A DNA stretch of 64,000 nucleotides from Cystobacter fuscus. Its GTDB lineage: Bacteria; Myxococcota; Myxococcia; Myxococcales; Myxococcaceae. A program made the position numbers and the translations under genes. Within the stretch, counting starts at the first letter, position 1. The number at the start of each line of letters is the position of its first letter. The DNA lies in the NCBI RefSeq assembly GCF_002305875.1, contig NZ_CP022098.1, positions 5,952,001 to 6,016,000 on the forward strand. The letters run 5' to 3'. Below, piece by piece: positions 33,628-42,519 of this stretch. The notes under the pieces are model-generated. The model saw only the letters and a list, made by a program, of their open reading frames with translations. It had not been told where the DNA came from and ran no database searches.

Positions 33628-36600
33628 CTAGCGCAGCGCCGCGAGGGCCGCGTCGACCTTCGCCACCGTCACCGACACGGGCGTCGTCACCTCCGGAGCG
33701 AAGATGGCCACGCGGAGCTCCTCGAAGACCCAACGCAGTTCCCGCGCCGCCTCCTGGTCACGCACGGTGGCGCGCCTGGCGAGGAAGGTCTCCCACAGGG
33801 GGGTGAAGGGCGCGGCCTTGCCCGCGTCCTTGCCGGGGTTCGCCACCGCACGCGACAGCCGTGCCTGGGCCGCGCGGAGGTAGCGCGGGTAGTCCAGCAG
33901 GCGCACGAAGGGAATCCACTCGATGAGGTTCGCGGGGAACAGGTGCCCGAGTTGCGAGCGGATGTCCCGCACGGCCGCCGCGCCGCTCGGCCCCTTTGAT
34001 GCGGCCTTGAGTGCGGCGAGCGTCGCGGCGAGCTCCGAGGCGGTGGCCTTGACGGCCTCCGCCCAGTCCCGGGCCGCACCTTCGATGCGCGGTGAGCCCT
34101 CACGGACCAGCGCCTCGAAGGCCGCCTTCGTGCGGGGCAGCGGCGCACCCGGTGCGAGCTTGAACGCATCGTCGACGCTGCGTGCGAGGACGAGCGCCCG
34201 GAAGGCGTCGGCCTGGCCCCGCGCGGGCGGCGCGCCGTCCAGGGACGGGAAGGGCGGCGGCATGCGCGCGGCGCTGACGGCCACGTGTCCGCGCGCGGCG
34301 AGCATCAGGAGCCGGCGGACCCCCGTGCGCGTGGCCGCGTCGGCGGCGGAGGAGGTCTCCAGCAGCACCAGGTCCACGGCGGCGCCCCGGTCGACGAGCG
34401 CGGGGTAGCTGCGGATCTCAAGTCCGCCGACCCGCCGGGTGACCATGGGGGGCAGCTCGCCAAAGGTCCAGGCCGTCAGCCCCTTGCGCTCCCAGTCCGA
34501 AGTCGGTGCCGCGCTGCGCAGCGCCGCCCGTGCATGTCCCCCATACTGCTCGAGCAGCGCGTCGGCGTCGCGGCTGCGCGCGAGCTCTCTTCCCCGTTCG
34601 TCGAGCACCCGGAGCGTGATGCGCAGGTACGGCGCCACGGCATCCGCCCGGAGGGACTCCTCGGGCACGTCCACCCCACACAGCCGGGACACCGCACGCG
34701 CGAGCGCTGGAATCATCGGCCCGCGGAAGGGCACCAGTTCCTTCTCGAGACGGTCGATCAGGTCTGGCACCGGCCCCAGCTGCTTGCGCTGGGCGCGGGG
34801 GAGCTGCTCGAGCAGGGCGGTGAGCTTCTCCCGCTGCCACCCGGGGATGGTCCAGTCGAGCTCACCCGGGACCCACTGGGCGAGCAGCAGCAGCGGCACA
34901 CTCAGGGTGATGCCGTCGTCCTCGGCCGCGGGGTCGAAGGTGTACGTCACCGGTACGGACGTGCCGTGCAGGGTGATGGCGTCCGGGTAGTACGCCGGGG
35001 ACAGGCCCGGGTCGTGCGAGAGGGCATCCTCCATCGAGAGGACGAGCACGTCGGGGTCGGCCGCCTCGGCCTTGCGGCGCCAGGCCTCGAAGCTCGCCCC
35101 GTCCGTCACGTCCTCCGGGACGCACTGGTCGAAGAACGTCAGCAGCGCCTCTTCGTCGAGCAGCTCGCTGCGCCGGGCCTTGTCCCGCAGGCGCGCCACG
35201 CGCTCGAGCACCTGGCGGTTCTTCTCCTGGAACGCCCCCCGGGTGCGGTACTCGCCGCGCACCAGGGCATGCTCGAGGAACATCAGCCGTGCCCGGGCGG
35301 GGTCCATGCTGGCCAGGGACACGGGGCGCTCCTTGAAGACTTGAAGCCCGAAGAGGGTCGCGTTCTCCTTCACGACGGCGCGCGCGGACTTCTCCGACCA
35401 GTGCGGTTCGGAGTAGCTGCGCTTGAGCAGGTGGGGGGCCGCCGCCGCGAGCCACTCCGGGTCGAGCTTCGCCACGGTGCGCGCGAACAGCTGGGACGTC
35501 TCCACGAGCTCGAACGCCATCACCCAGGCGGGGGGCTTTTTCGCGAGCGCCGACGAGGGGTGAACCATGAAGCGCGTCTGCTTCGCGCCCGTATAGTGGC
35601 GCTGCTCCGGATTCCACTGGCCGATGCGGGACAGGAGCCCGGTGAGGAGCGCCTGGTGCAGGACGTCCCCGCGCGCCGGGGCGCCCCGGCCCTTGCGCGG
35701 CAGGCGCAGCTCGCGGACGGTCTCCTCGAGCTGGCGCTGGACGTCCCGCCACTCGCGCACCCGCAGGAAGGACAGGAAGTTGTCCCGGCACACGCGCCGC
35801 AGATGGGACGTCCCCCGGCCCTCGGCCTCGCGCACGAACGCCCACAGCTTGAGGAGCCCCGTGAAGTCCGAGTGCTCGTCACGGAAGCGCCGGTGCAACT
35901 CGTCCGCCTTCTGCGCGAGCTCCCGTGGCCGCTCGCGCGGGTCCTGCAGGTTGAGCGCCGCGGCGACGATGAGCACCTCGTCCAGGCACCCGTACTCGGC
36001 GCCGGCGAGAATCATCCGCGCGATGCGCGGGTCCACTGGGAAGCGCGCGAGCTGGTACCCGAGCGGCGTCAAGGTGCGCTCCTTGCCCTCGATGGCCCCG
36101 AGTTCCTCGAGCACCCGCCAGCCCTCGGCGATGGCCCTCGGCTGGGGCGGGTCGAGGAAGGGGAAGTCCTCGACGTCACCGAGGCCGAGGGACTTCATCC
36201 GCAGGATGACCCCCGCGAGCCCGGTGCGCTTGATTTCCGGGTCGGTGAAGGCGGGCCGCGTGGTGAAGCTCACCTCGTCGTAGAGGCGCACGCAGATCCC
36301 CTCGCGCACGCGTCCGCAGCGCCCTTTGCGCTGGTCGGCGCTGGCCTGGGAGACCGGCTCGATGTGCAGGCGCGTGGTGCCCGAGCGTGGGTCGTAGCGC
36401 GACAGGCGCGCCACCCCCGTGTCCACGACGTACACGATGCCCGGGATGGTGACCGACGTCTCCGCGACGTTGGTGGCGAGGATGACCCGGCGCTCGGGGA
36501 GGGTGGCGAAGACGCGCGACTGCTCGGCGGCCGACAGGCGCGCATACAGGGGCTGCACCACCGTGCCGCGGAGCTCGCGCGCGTTCAGGGCATTCTCGGC

Positions 36601-37338
36601 CTCGCGGATTTCCCGCTCCCCGGGGAGGAACACGAGGACGTCCCCGTCCGGGTCGAGCGAGAGCACGTCCGCCACCGCATCGGCGACGGAGTCGGCGAGC
36701 TCGGCGTCCTCGGGGGGCGGCTCGTAGAGCACGTCCACCGGAAAGGTACGGCCCTCCACCTGGATGACCGGAGCCCCCCCGAAGAACTGCGAGAAGCGCT
36801 CGGTCTCGATGGTGGCCGAGCTCACCACCACCTTGAGATCGGGGCGCCTGGGGAGGATGCGCTTGAGCCACCCCAGCAGGAAGTCGATGGTGAGGCTGCG
36901 CTCGTGGGCCTCGTCGAGCACGATGGTGTCGTAGCGGCTCAGGAGCGGGTCGCTGTGAATCTGCGCGAGCAGGACCCCGTCGGTCATGAACTTCACGGCC
37001 GTCTGCCGGGACGAGCGGTCCTCGAAGCGAATCTGGTAGCCGACGTCCGTGCCCAGCTCCGTGCCGAGCTCGCGTGCCACGCGCGCCGCCACGCTCGTCG
37101 CGGCGATACGCCGGGGCTGGGTGACGCCAATCTGGCGCGGGCGGCCGCGCCCCATGGCGAGCAGGACTTTCGGCAGCTGCGTCGTCTTCCCCGAGCCGGT
37201 GGCCCCCGCGACGATGACGACCTGATGGGCGGTGATGGCCGCGGTGATGTCCTCCACCCGGCTCGAGATGGGGAGCTCGGGGGGGAAGTGCAGGGTGGGC
37301 AAGCCGCCAAGGGTGGGGACGGGTGAGTCGCCGGACAT
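33628..37338 (-). CDS. hrpA: ATP-dependent RNA helicase HrpA
   Basis: A 1236-residue DEAH-box RNA helicase. Motifs: Walker [27 protein letters not shown] (VLDEAHERSLTIDFLLGW), SSATIETERF, and motif VI QRKGRCGRVREG. The HA2/OB-fold region and the long HrpA-specific DUF3418-type C-terminal domain follow, giving the family's usual size near 1250-1300. The start at 37338 (MSGDSPVPT) was preferred; an upstream in-frame ATG exists at 37395. HrpA unwinds RNA and rescues stalled ribosomes. Three partial copies of this gene lie at 19.2, 28.8-29.7 and 41.7-42.0 kb. Confidence 0.95.
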   Translation of the reverse strand: MSGDSPVPTLGGLPTLHFPPELPISSRVEDITAAITAHQVVIVAGATGSGKTTQLPKVLLAMGRGRPRQIGVTQPRRIAATSVAARVARELGTELGTDVGYQIRFEDRSSRQTAVKFMTDGVLLAQIHSDPLLSRYDTIVLDEAHERSLTIDFLLGWLKRILPRRPDLKVVVSSATIETERFSQFFGGAPVIQVEGRTFPVDVLYEPPPEDAELADSVADAVADVLSLDPDGDVLVFLPGEREIREAENALNARELRGTVVQPLYARLSAAEQSRVFATLPERRVILATNVAETSVTIPGIVYVVDTGVARLSRYDPRSGTTRLHIEPVSQASADQRKGRCGRVREGICVRLYDEVSFTTRPAFTDPEIKRTGLAGVILRMKSLGLGDVEDFPFLDPPQPRAIAEGWRVLEELGAIEGKERTLTPLGYQLARFPVDPRIARMILAGAEYGCLDEVLIVAAALNLQDPRERPRELAQKADELHRRFRDEHSDFTGLLKLWAFVREAEGRGTSHLRRVCRDNFLSFLRVREWRDVQRQLEETVRELRLPRKGRGAPARGDVLHQALLTGLLSRIGQWNPEQRHYTGAKQTRFMVHPSSALAKKPPAWVMAFELVETSQLFARTVAKLDPEWLAAAAPHLLKRSYSEPHWSEKSARAVVKENATLFGLQVFKERPVSLASMDPARARLMFLEHALVRGEYRTRGAFQEKNRQVLERVARLRDKARRSELLDEEALLTFFDQCVPEDVTDGASFEAWRRKAEAADPDVLVLSMEDALSHDPGLSPAYYPDAITLHGTSVPVTYTFDPAAEDDGITLSVPLLLLAQWVPGELDWTIPGWQREKLTALLEQLPRAQRKQLGPVPDLIDRLEKELVPFRGPMIPALARAVSRLCGVDVPEESLRADAVAPYLRITLRVLDERGRELARSRDADALLEQYGGHARAALRSAAPTSDWERKGLTAWTFGELPPMVTRRVGGLEIRSYPALVDRGAAVDLVLLETSSAADAATRTGVRRLLMLAARGHVAVSAARMPPPFPSLDGAPPARGQADAFRALVLARSVDDAFKLAPGAPLPRTKAAFEALVREGSPRIEGAARDWAEAVKATASELAATLAALKAASKGPSGAAAVRDIRSQLGHLFPANLIEWIPFVRLLDYPRYLRAAQARLSRAVANPGKDAGKAAPFTPLWETFLARRATVRDQEAARELRWVFEELRVAIFAPEVTTPVSVTVAKVDAALAALR

Positions 37339-37484
37339 GGCTGCATGGCCTATCACTGAAGCGCACGCTCCGCCCCTGACGAATCGTGTGGGCACCTGCG
37401 CGCCCGGCGTTCAGGAGGACGTTCGACTTTGTACCCCAAGGGGACTGCGCGGCCTCGCCACCGGCTTGGCGCACCACTCGGCCG

Positions 37485-37560
37485 GCCCCCGTCCGCGGCC
37501 CTCCTCGACCTCTCTGCACCAGCCCACTCCCTCCACAGGCCTCCCATCCTTCTTAGACGC
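37485..37560. repeat. CT-rich dispersed repeat abutting the stop of the LRR gene
   Basis: CCCCGTCCGCGGCCCTCCTC...CCTCTCTGC...CCCACTCCCTCCACAGG...CCCATCCTTCTTAGACG, the same layout as 33543-33622. It directly adjoins the stop codon of the minus-strand leucine-rich-repeat gene. The stretch 37339-37484 upstream of hrpA shows no gene. Confidence 0.6.
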
Positions 37561-38880
37561 TCAGTACCCCACGTGCAGGCGGCCGGGAGGTAGCGCCGCC
37601 TCCAATCGCTTCACCTCCGCCTCGGGGATGCGGTCCAGCCCCAGTTTGAACTGCTTCAGCCGGGCGAGCGGCGCGAGGCCCCCCGGCAGCGCGGACAGTT
37701 CTCCCTGGAAGAACCCGGCATGCGTCAGCTTCGGCAGCCGCCCGAGCCCGTCCACCAGCACCTGAACCCGCCCCGGCGTCATCTTGTAGAAGCGCCACCA
37801 CCAGAGCTTCTTCAGCCGAGGCAGTCGGGTCAGCACCTCGGGGAAACCCTCCAGCGCCATGGCGTCGAGGTACAGCTCCTCCAGGGACTCCAGCTCTCCG
37901 AACGCGTCCGGGAGCCGGGAGAGGTTGTTGCAGTACCGCAGGCTCAGCTTCTTGAGCGTGGGGAGCCGGCAGAGCTCCACGGGCAGCGTCTTCAGCGGCA
38001 GGCTCTCCAGGCTGAGGCTCTTCAGCGCTTGAAGCTCGCCGATGCGCGGGGAGATTTCCGCGATGTCGTTCGTGTCCAGCGTGAGGCTCTCCAGCCCGGT
38101 GAGGGAGAAGACCTCCTCGGGGATGGCCTTCAGCTTCTTCTGCGCGAGCCCGAGCCGCGTGGCCTTCTCGCCCCGCGCCGCCTTCTCCTTCACGGCGGCG
38201 ATGGCCTTCTCCACGGGGTCGAGCCGGGCGTCCGCCAGCACGGGCTTCCCCGCGCGCAGCTTCGCGAGCAACCCCTTCCGGTCCAGCGTCGAGTCGATGA
38301 CGCCGTCCTCGTCTTCGTCCTCCACGGTGAAGGCGCCCGGTAGGAGCGCCTCGTGCGGCTCCAGCGTCTTTCGAGGCCGTCCCGTCGCGGTGAGCTTGCT
38401 GCCCACGAGCACGTCCACGTCGAGCGCACCATAGACGTGGACGTGGTGGTGCTCCTCGACGAGGGTGCGTGCCGTCAGCCCGCCGCCGACACAGAAGACG
38501 TCGTCCCCAAGCGAGTCGCCGAAGAGGAGTCCCCGAATCCGGGCGTTGCCCGCGATGAAGATGGCGGAGAACGTGGCGACGTTCTCCACCTCCAGGTCTC
38601 CCAGCACCACCAGGAGGGTGTGGTCGGCCGCATGGCCGTCCGAGAGCAACCCCTTCACCCGGACGCTGCCGGAGACGACGAGCGGCCGGGGACCGACGAC
38701 GAGCGAGTCGGCCTCTACACCTCCCTCGTGGAAGAGGACGCCCTGCTCGGTGATGCCCTTCCACCACGAGGCCAGCTTCTCCCGCCACTCGGGCGTCGCC
38801 ACCGCCTCCACGCGCGGCCACACCTCGCGCGCGGAAGTTTCACGTCCCCAGACCCGCACTGCGTCCTGCTTCGCCGACAT
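37561..38880 (-). CDS. bactofilin-like N-domain plus leucine-rich-repeat protein
   Basis: A 439-residue cytoplasmic protein. Residues about 45-170 show short beta-strand repeats with conserved Gly (LVVSGSVRVKGLL, LLVVLGDLEVENVATFSAI, IFIAGNARIRGLL), like bactofilin/polymer-forming beta-helix rungs. A spacer with EDEDEDG follows, then about seven leucine-rich repeats (RLGLAQKKLKAIPEEVFSLT through LPVELCRLPTLKKLSL). No signal peptide. Protein-protein recognition is likely; the partner is unknown. Confidence 0.78.
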   Translation of the reverse strand: MSAKQDAVRVWGRETSAREVWPRVEAVATPEWREKLASWWKGITEQGVLFHEGGVEADSLVVGPRPLVVSGSVRVKGLLSDGHAADHTLLVVLGDLEVENVATFSAIFIAGNARIRGLLFGDSLGDDVFCVGGGLTARTLVEEHHHVHVYGALDVDVLVGSKLTATGRPRKTLEPHEALLPGAFTVEDEDEDGVIDSTLDRKGLLAKLRAGKPVLADARLDPVEKAIAAVKEKAARGEKATRLGLAQKKLKAIPEEVFSLTGLESLTLDTNDIAEISPRIGELQALKSLSLESLPLKTLPVELCRLPTLKKLSLRYCNNLSRLPDAFGELESLEELYLDAMALEGFPEVLTRLPRLKKLWWWRFYKMTPGRVQVLVDGLGRLPKLTHAGFFQGELSALPGGLAPLARLKQFKLGLDRIPEAEVKRLEAALPPGRLHVGY

Positions 38881-38960
38881 GTCCCTGGAGCTCCCTTCCG
38901 GAAGCCATCAGGCCATGGAGTCGCCGCGAGGGCCAGTCAGCGGACGCGGACGACGTGGCG

Positions 38961-39037
38961 CATGAGAGGAATGGGAGCACTGTCGAGGGCAGAGGGTGGG
39001 CGCAGAGAGGCAGAGGAAGGCCGCAGACGGGAGCCCA
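38961..39037. repeat. CT-rich dispersed repeat, reverse orientation
   Basis: Reverse complement of the 33543-33622 type: CATGAGAGGAATGGGAGC...CAGAGGGTGGG...CAGAGAGGCAGAGGAAGG...CGCAGACGGGAGCC. It lies between the LRR gene and the end of the Imm11 gene; this 197-bp gap holds no gene. Confidence 0.6.
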
Positions 39038-39077
39038 CGAGCTCGTACAAATCGTCTGACACCTTCTCTGGGGCCAT

Positions 39078-39680
39078 TCACGCGCGCTGGTCATTCTTTC
39101 CTCCACTGGGGTCCGTCACACGCTCGAACGACACTCCAAGGTTCCCTACCCCTTCGAGTGCGTTCTTGATGTCCTCTGAAACGACGAACGCGATCTTGAA
39201 CTTCTTCAGCCGAAAGACATGCGCGCCCTCGGTCTTCGAGGGGTCGATTCGCAGGCCGTAGATCCAGCGGTACTCCCCTTCATAGTCAGGGGAGGGGTCG
39301 TCCTCGTCATAGTGGTGAACCTCCCGGCACCGTGCCTCGTCTATGGCATCAATCACCTTGGTCGCATTGACAACGATGTACTGTTCGGGCTCCCCGGCGA
39401 TAATCATCGGGATCAACTGCACATCACTAGATGCAAAGGCCCTGAAGACGTTTGCGACCGCCTCATTGACGATGGGGGCTTGCTCTATCCCAGAAAGTAC
39501 GAACGCGCGCCTCTCGCCTTGGTGCGCAACCTCGGCCTTCATAGGCCCGAGGTCTGGAAGAATGCGACCGTCTGCGAACATCCAAGGCTCGTCGAAGGTG
39601 CCCCCGGTCGCTGGTCCTGGCGTTTTAACCACCCATTGAGGCACGTTAGCTATTCCTACCCAATAGAAGTGACGCCCCAT
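39078..39680 (-). CDS. Imm11 (DUF1629-like) immunity protein
   Basis: A 200-residue cytoplasmic protein of the Imm11 family. Characteristic parts: MGRHFYWVG opening with WMFADGRIL, a central AVANVFRAFASSDVQLIPM strand-helix and the C-terminal YGLRIDPSK...KIAFVVSEDIKNALE. It starts 10 bp after the stop of the AHH-type lipoprotein toxin and is therefore its predicted immunity protein. A paralogous domain is fused to SUFU at 45813-47084. Confidence 0.85.
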   Translation of the reverse strand: MGRHFYWVGIANVPQWVVKTPGPATGGTFDEPWMFADGRILPDLGPMKAEVAHQGERRAFVLSGIEQAPIVNEAVANVFRAFASSDVQLIPMIIAGEPEQYIVVNATKVIDAIDEARCREVHHYDEDDPSPDYEGEYRWIYGLRIDPSKTEGAHVFRLKKFKIAFVVSEDIKNALEGVGNLGVSFERVTDPSGGKNDQRA

Positions 39681-39690
39681 GCTGCCTCTC

Positions 39691-40980
39691 CTACTTCACA
39701 ATTAGACTGCGCAACTCGGATCCCTGCGTCAGAAGCTCATTGGCAATCTTGGCTAGTTCAGTCGTCAAACTGGACCGACACGTCTCCGTGGACCGACAGC
39801 GAGACACCGCTCGCTCCAGACGAAGCACCACCCTCTCGTGGTATTGCTCTGGATGTGGTCCTTCGTGCCCATCGAGCCGCACTTTGTTTGCAACATCTTC
39901 GAGGCTCATCCCTGCCTTCTTGAATACGTCCTCGCATCTCGGTGTCCAAGGACCACCGGTCACATCGGAAATGGGGTTCTTGTTCGTGCAGATGTGGTGA
40001 ACAGGGCCCACGGCGTCGCCCGGATACCGCCCCTCTCCGTACATCGCAAGAGCCGCAGCCGCCCCCGGAGCCAGCGCCACGTTGAGCACGCCAGCGGCAG
40101 GCAACGAGATTGAGCCCACCCCACCATTCAACGCCGCCGTGAGCTGAAAGCCGCCCTCGGCCTGCGCGCGGATGGCGGCCTGGGAGAAGCCGGGGAGCTT
40201 GGGGCCTTGGGCCGCCATCGCGCTCTTTCCGCCAAGGGCCGCAGTGACGAGCAGCACCAGGACGCGCGTGCCGTTCGTTCCCAACACGCGCCCGAACCGG
40301 TGCCCGATGTCCTGCAACTCGACGATGCTCGTCGCCTTCTCTGAGTCTTCCCACAGCCGAACGAACCCTCGGCCCATCTCCCAGACCGGAATCACACCGA
40401 GGTAGGCCACCATGGCCGCCGTCAACGCGACCGCGATAACCTTGGTGACGGGTTCGGGCAGGGTCATCGTGAGCAGCACGGTCAGCGCGGCCGAGGTCAA
40501 CATCGCTTTGAGCGCTACCGGGTTCAGCATCTTGCCGACCTCCACCTCGACGCTCTCCCAGACGGTATCAAGCGCGAAGGACAAGGCCATGAGCGTCCGG
40601 TCCTTCCGCCCGAACGGCAACCCCGTTCCACCTACCAGGGTCAGGCAGTCGTCCGCGTCGGGGCAGATGCGCGCGTACAACGACTCAGGCGAAGTCCCCG
40701 AGCCCGAATCAGCGAGGCCCTTCGAGGACGCGAGGAGAGTCCTGGACCGCACCCACCCGCGCTGGTCCGCCTCGTCCAACTCGCGGAACGCCACGTCCAG
40801 CCGCATGTCGAGGACGAGCTGCGCGAGGGCCGCCTTGAACTCGTCCTCAGTCACCTCGACAGGCTCGACATCGACCGACTCGTAGGTGACTCGCTGACCG
40901 TTCTCAACGTCGATATGGACGACGCGGGTGGTCGCACACCCCGCCGCCAGCAGTAGACCCACTAATCCGACTAGTCTCAT
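39691..40980 (-). CDS. Sit-like lipoprotein toxin with C-terminal AHH-type nuclease motif
   Basis: A 429-residue lipoprotein: signal peptide MRLVGLVGLLLAAGC with a good lipobox. Residues 15-160 form a Sit-type N-domain, followed by two adjacent hydrophobic segments (ALTVLLTMTLPEPVTKVIAV and following), seen in both AHH toxins here. The C-terminal domain has VHHICTNKN, GGPWTPRCEDVFKKAGMS and HEGPHPEQYH, the spaced His pattern of AHH/HNH-superfamily nucleases. In Myxococcus xanthus, SitA lipoproteins of this plan are delivered to siblings by TraA/TraB outer-membrane exchange. Family assignment is by pattern, delivery is inferred. Confidence 0.78.
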   Translation of the reverse strand: MRLVGLVGLLLAAGCATTRVVHIDVENGQRVTYESVDVEPVEVTEDEFKAALAQLVLDMRLDVAFRELDEADQRGWVRSRTLLASSKGLADSGSGTSPESLYARICPDADDCLTLVGGTGLPFGRKDRTLMALSFALDTVWESVEVEVGKMLNPVALKAMLTSAALTVLLTMTLPEPVTKVIAVALTAAMVAYLGVIPVWEMGRGFVRLWEDSEKATSIVELQDIGHRFGRVLGTNGTRVLVLLVTAALGGKSAMAAQGPKLPGFSQAAIRAQAEGGFQLTAALNGGVGSISLPAAGVLNVALAPGAAAALAMYGEGRYPGDAVGPVHHICTNKNPISDVTGGPWTPRCEDVFKKAGMSLEDVANKVRLDGHEGPHPEQYHERVVLRLERAVSRCRSTETCRSSLTTELAKIANELLTQGSELRSLIVK

Positions 40981-41260
40981 AGAGTCCCCCCAGATGCGAA
41001 ATCCAAGTAAAAATGGATTTAACATCGTGACCCCGGAGTCTGACAGCTTCAAGGGGGCCTTGAGTTTCTAGTCTACTGCACTGCACCTGCCTTCTCGGTC
41101 TTCCTTCTATAGGAGAGCCGCGAGGCGCTGCTGGACGACGGCCGTCGTCGCAGGACTGTGCGCCTCGTCCTCTAGGCGACCTCCCCAGGGAGTGGATGCC
41201 CTCTACCCCTCCTGGGAAGTTGGCCGGACTATGTGACCTGGCCTACCCATCCGGTCTTTC

Positions 41261-41400
41261 CTGCTTCTTGTCCTGGTGGCCTCGTCGGGCGCGCAGGCCG
41301 GGGACAAGTACGCCGAGCCGTTGGTGCGCCCCATCATGCGGTCCGAACACAGAAGAACGACGCCCTCACCGAAGAGAACGAGCGCTACCGCAAGCGCTAG
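41261..41400 (+). pseudogene. possible remnant of a small exported protein
   Basis: One frame reads LLLVLVASSGAQAGDKYAEP like a signal peptide and mature start, and, after a shift of one base near 41350, [16 protein letters not shown] ending in a stop at 41398. Together they would resemble a short exported coiled-coil protein with a frameshift. The rest of 40981-41391 holds no gene, though it must include the promoter of the AHH toxin at its left end. Confidence 0.25.
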
Positions 41401-41650
41401 GAGGGATGGGGGCCGTGTAGAGGGAGAGGGAAGGAGGCGAGGGGCCGAGGAGGGCCGCGGACGGGAGCCCCCGGGCTGTGAGCCAGGGCGGTGCGCAGAG
41501 CGAACAGCCTCCTGGAGGCACACGCCGGCCCAAGCGGCCCCTGCTGCTGGAAGGGAGGTAGCAGGGGAGTGGGCTTGTGGGGCAGCGCGACGGCATGGGG
41601 CTCAACACCACGCCACCGCCCTCGTCGCTTGAGCAGTGAGGCGCGCCAAG
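41392..41650. repeat. dispersed non-coding repeat, long copy
   Basis: Combines the reversed CT-rich part (41392-41472, ending GCCGCGGACGGGAGCCC) with the second part (CTCCTGGAGGCACACGCCGG at 41511, GTAGCAGGGGAGTGGGC at 41555 and the CGACGGC...GGCTCAACACCA block). The order parallels 21583-21852. It ends about 50 bp from the hrpA 5' fragment. Confidence 0.65.
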
Positions 41651-41698
41651 CCCCCGGAAAAAATGTGCGCGCCTCCGAGGCCGATGCACGACACCAGC

Positions 41699-41996
41699 GT
41701 GCCCAGCTCCGTGCCGAGCTCGCGTGCCACGCGCGCCGCCACGCTCGTCGCGGCGATACGCCGGGGCTGGGTTGACGCCAATCTGGCGCGGGCGGCCGCG
41801 CCCCATGGCGAGCAGGACTTTCGGCAGCTGCGTCGTCTTCCCCGAGCCGGTGGCCCCCGCGACGATGACGACCTGATGGGCGGTGATGGCCGCGGTGATG
41901 TCCTCCACCCGGCTCGAGATGGGGAGCTCGGGGGGGAAGTGCAGGGTGGGCAGGCCGCCGGGGGTGGGGACGGGTGATTCGCCGGACATGGCAGCA
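41699..41996 (-). pseudogene. hrpA 5' fragment
   Basis: About 300 bp matching the first part of intact hrpA (37045-37341), encoding [18 protein letters not shown] to the Walker A motif and on to about residue 98. An extra T at GGGCTGGGTTGACG (41764-41777 region) breaks the frame. The match stops at CGTGCCCAGCTCCGTGCC. Upstream similarity ends near 42008, beside a tRNA 3' fragment. Confidence 0.88.
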
Positions 41997-42028
41997 TGGC
42001 CTGGCATTGATTCTGGCCCCGATTGAAG

Positions 42029-42066
42029 TGTCCCCGACGGGATTCGAACCCGTGTTCCTCCATTGG
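42029..42066 (-). tRNA. tRNA 3'-end fragment
   Basis: On the minus strand, ACGGGTTCGAATCCCGT is a perfect T-arm with T-loop (plus-strand 42037-42053), followed by CGGGGAC (acceptor 3' strand, 42030-42036) and A as discriminator. No matching 5' acceptor GTCCCCG or D- and anticodon arms exist upstream, where a lipoprotein gene lies, so this is not a working tRNA. Such 3' ends are often left as attachment-site duplicates of integrated elements. Confidence 0.5.
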
Positions 42067-42090
42067 GAGGTCAGCGCGGGGGCCCGCCGC

Positions 42091-42519
42091 TCAGTCGAAG
42101 GCGACGCACGAGGGCGAGTCGATGCGCAGCACGGACTCCTGGTGGAAGCGCTGCTTGTACTCCTCGCGGATGGCGTTGATGTCCGCCGAGCGCGCGGCGC
42201 TGCCATCGTGGAGCAGCACGAGGATCTTGCTGTTCTCGTGGACGAGGTTGCCGTTGTCCATGAGGTACTGGCCATCGGCGTCGTACACGGTCAGCCCGTC
42301 CTTGAAGCGGGGGGTGACCACGGTGTCGACGAAGGCGTTGAACTCGGCGTCGGTGACGGGCACGTCGTTTGCCCGATCCATGCCGAAGAACAGCTCCGTG
42401 CGGTACTGCTCCGAGCCCACGAGGCAGGCGCTCTCGGGGATGCCACCACAAGCGGAGAGGCTCAGGCCCAGGGCGAGCACGAGGACAGGGGACAGGCGCG
42501 AGACGGCGGCGAGGGACAT
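42091..42519 (-). CDS. DUF3574 domain lipoprotein
   Basis: A 142-residue exported protein. Signal peptide ending LGLSLSACGG (lipobox LSAC). The remainder fits DUF3574: YRTELFFGMDRAND, FVDTVVTPRFKDGLTVYDADGQY, SKILVLLHDG and YKQRFHQESVLRI. Function unknown. It is divergent from the amidase gene, with 80 bp between the starts. Confidence 0.88.
   Translation of the reverse strand: MSLAAVSRLSPVLVLALGLSLSACGGIPESACLVGSEQYRTELFFGMDRANDVPVTDAEFNAFVDTVVTPRFKDGLTVYDADGQYLMDNGNLVHENSKILVLLHDGSAARSADINAIREEYKQRFHQESVLRIDSPSCVAFD

Noticed and set aside
34285-37326. A 1013-codon plus-strand frame
   Set aside because: Antisense shadow of hrpA, with no recognisable domain and biased composition.
42029-42110. 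A complete tRNA gene
   Set aside because: The T-arm and 3' acceptor strand are present but no 5' acceptor, D-arm or anticodon arm can be built; only a fragment is supported.
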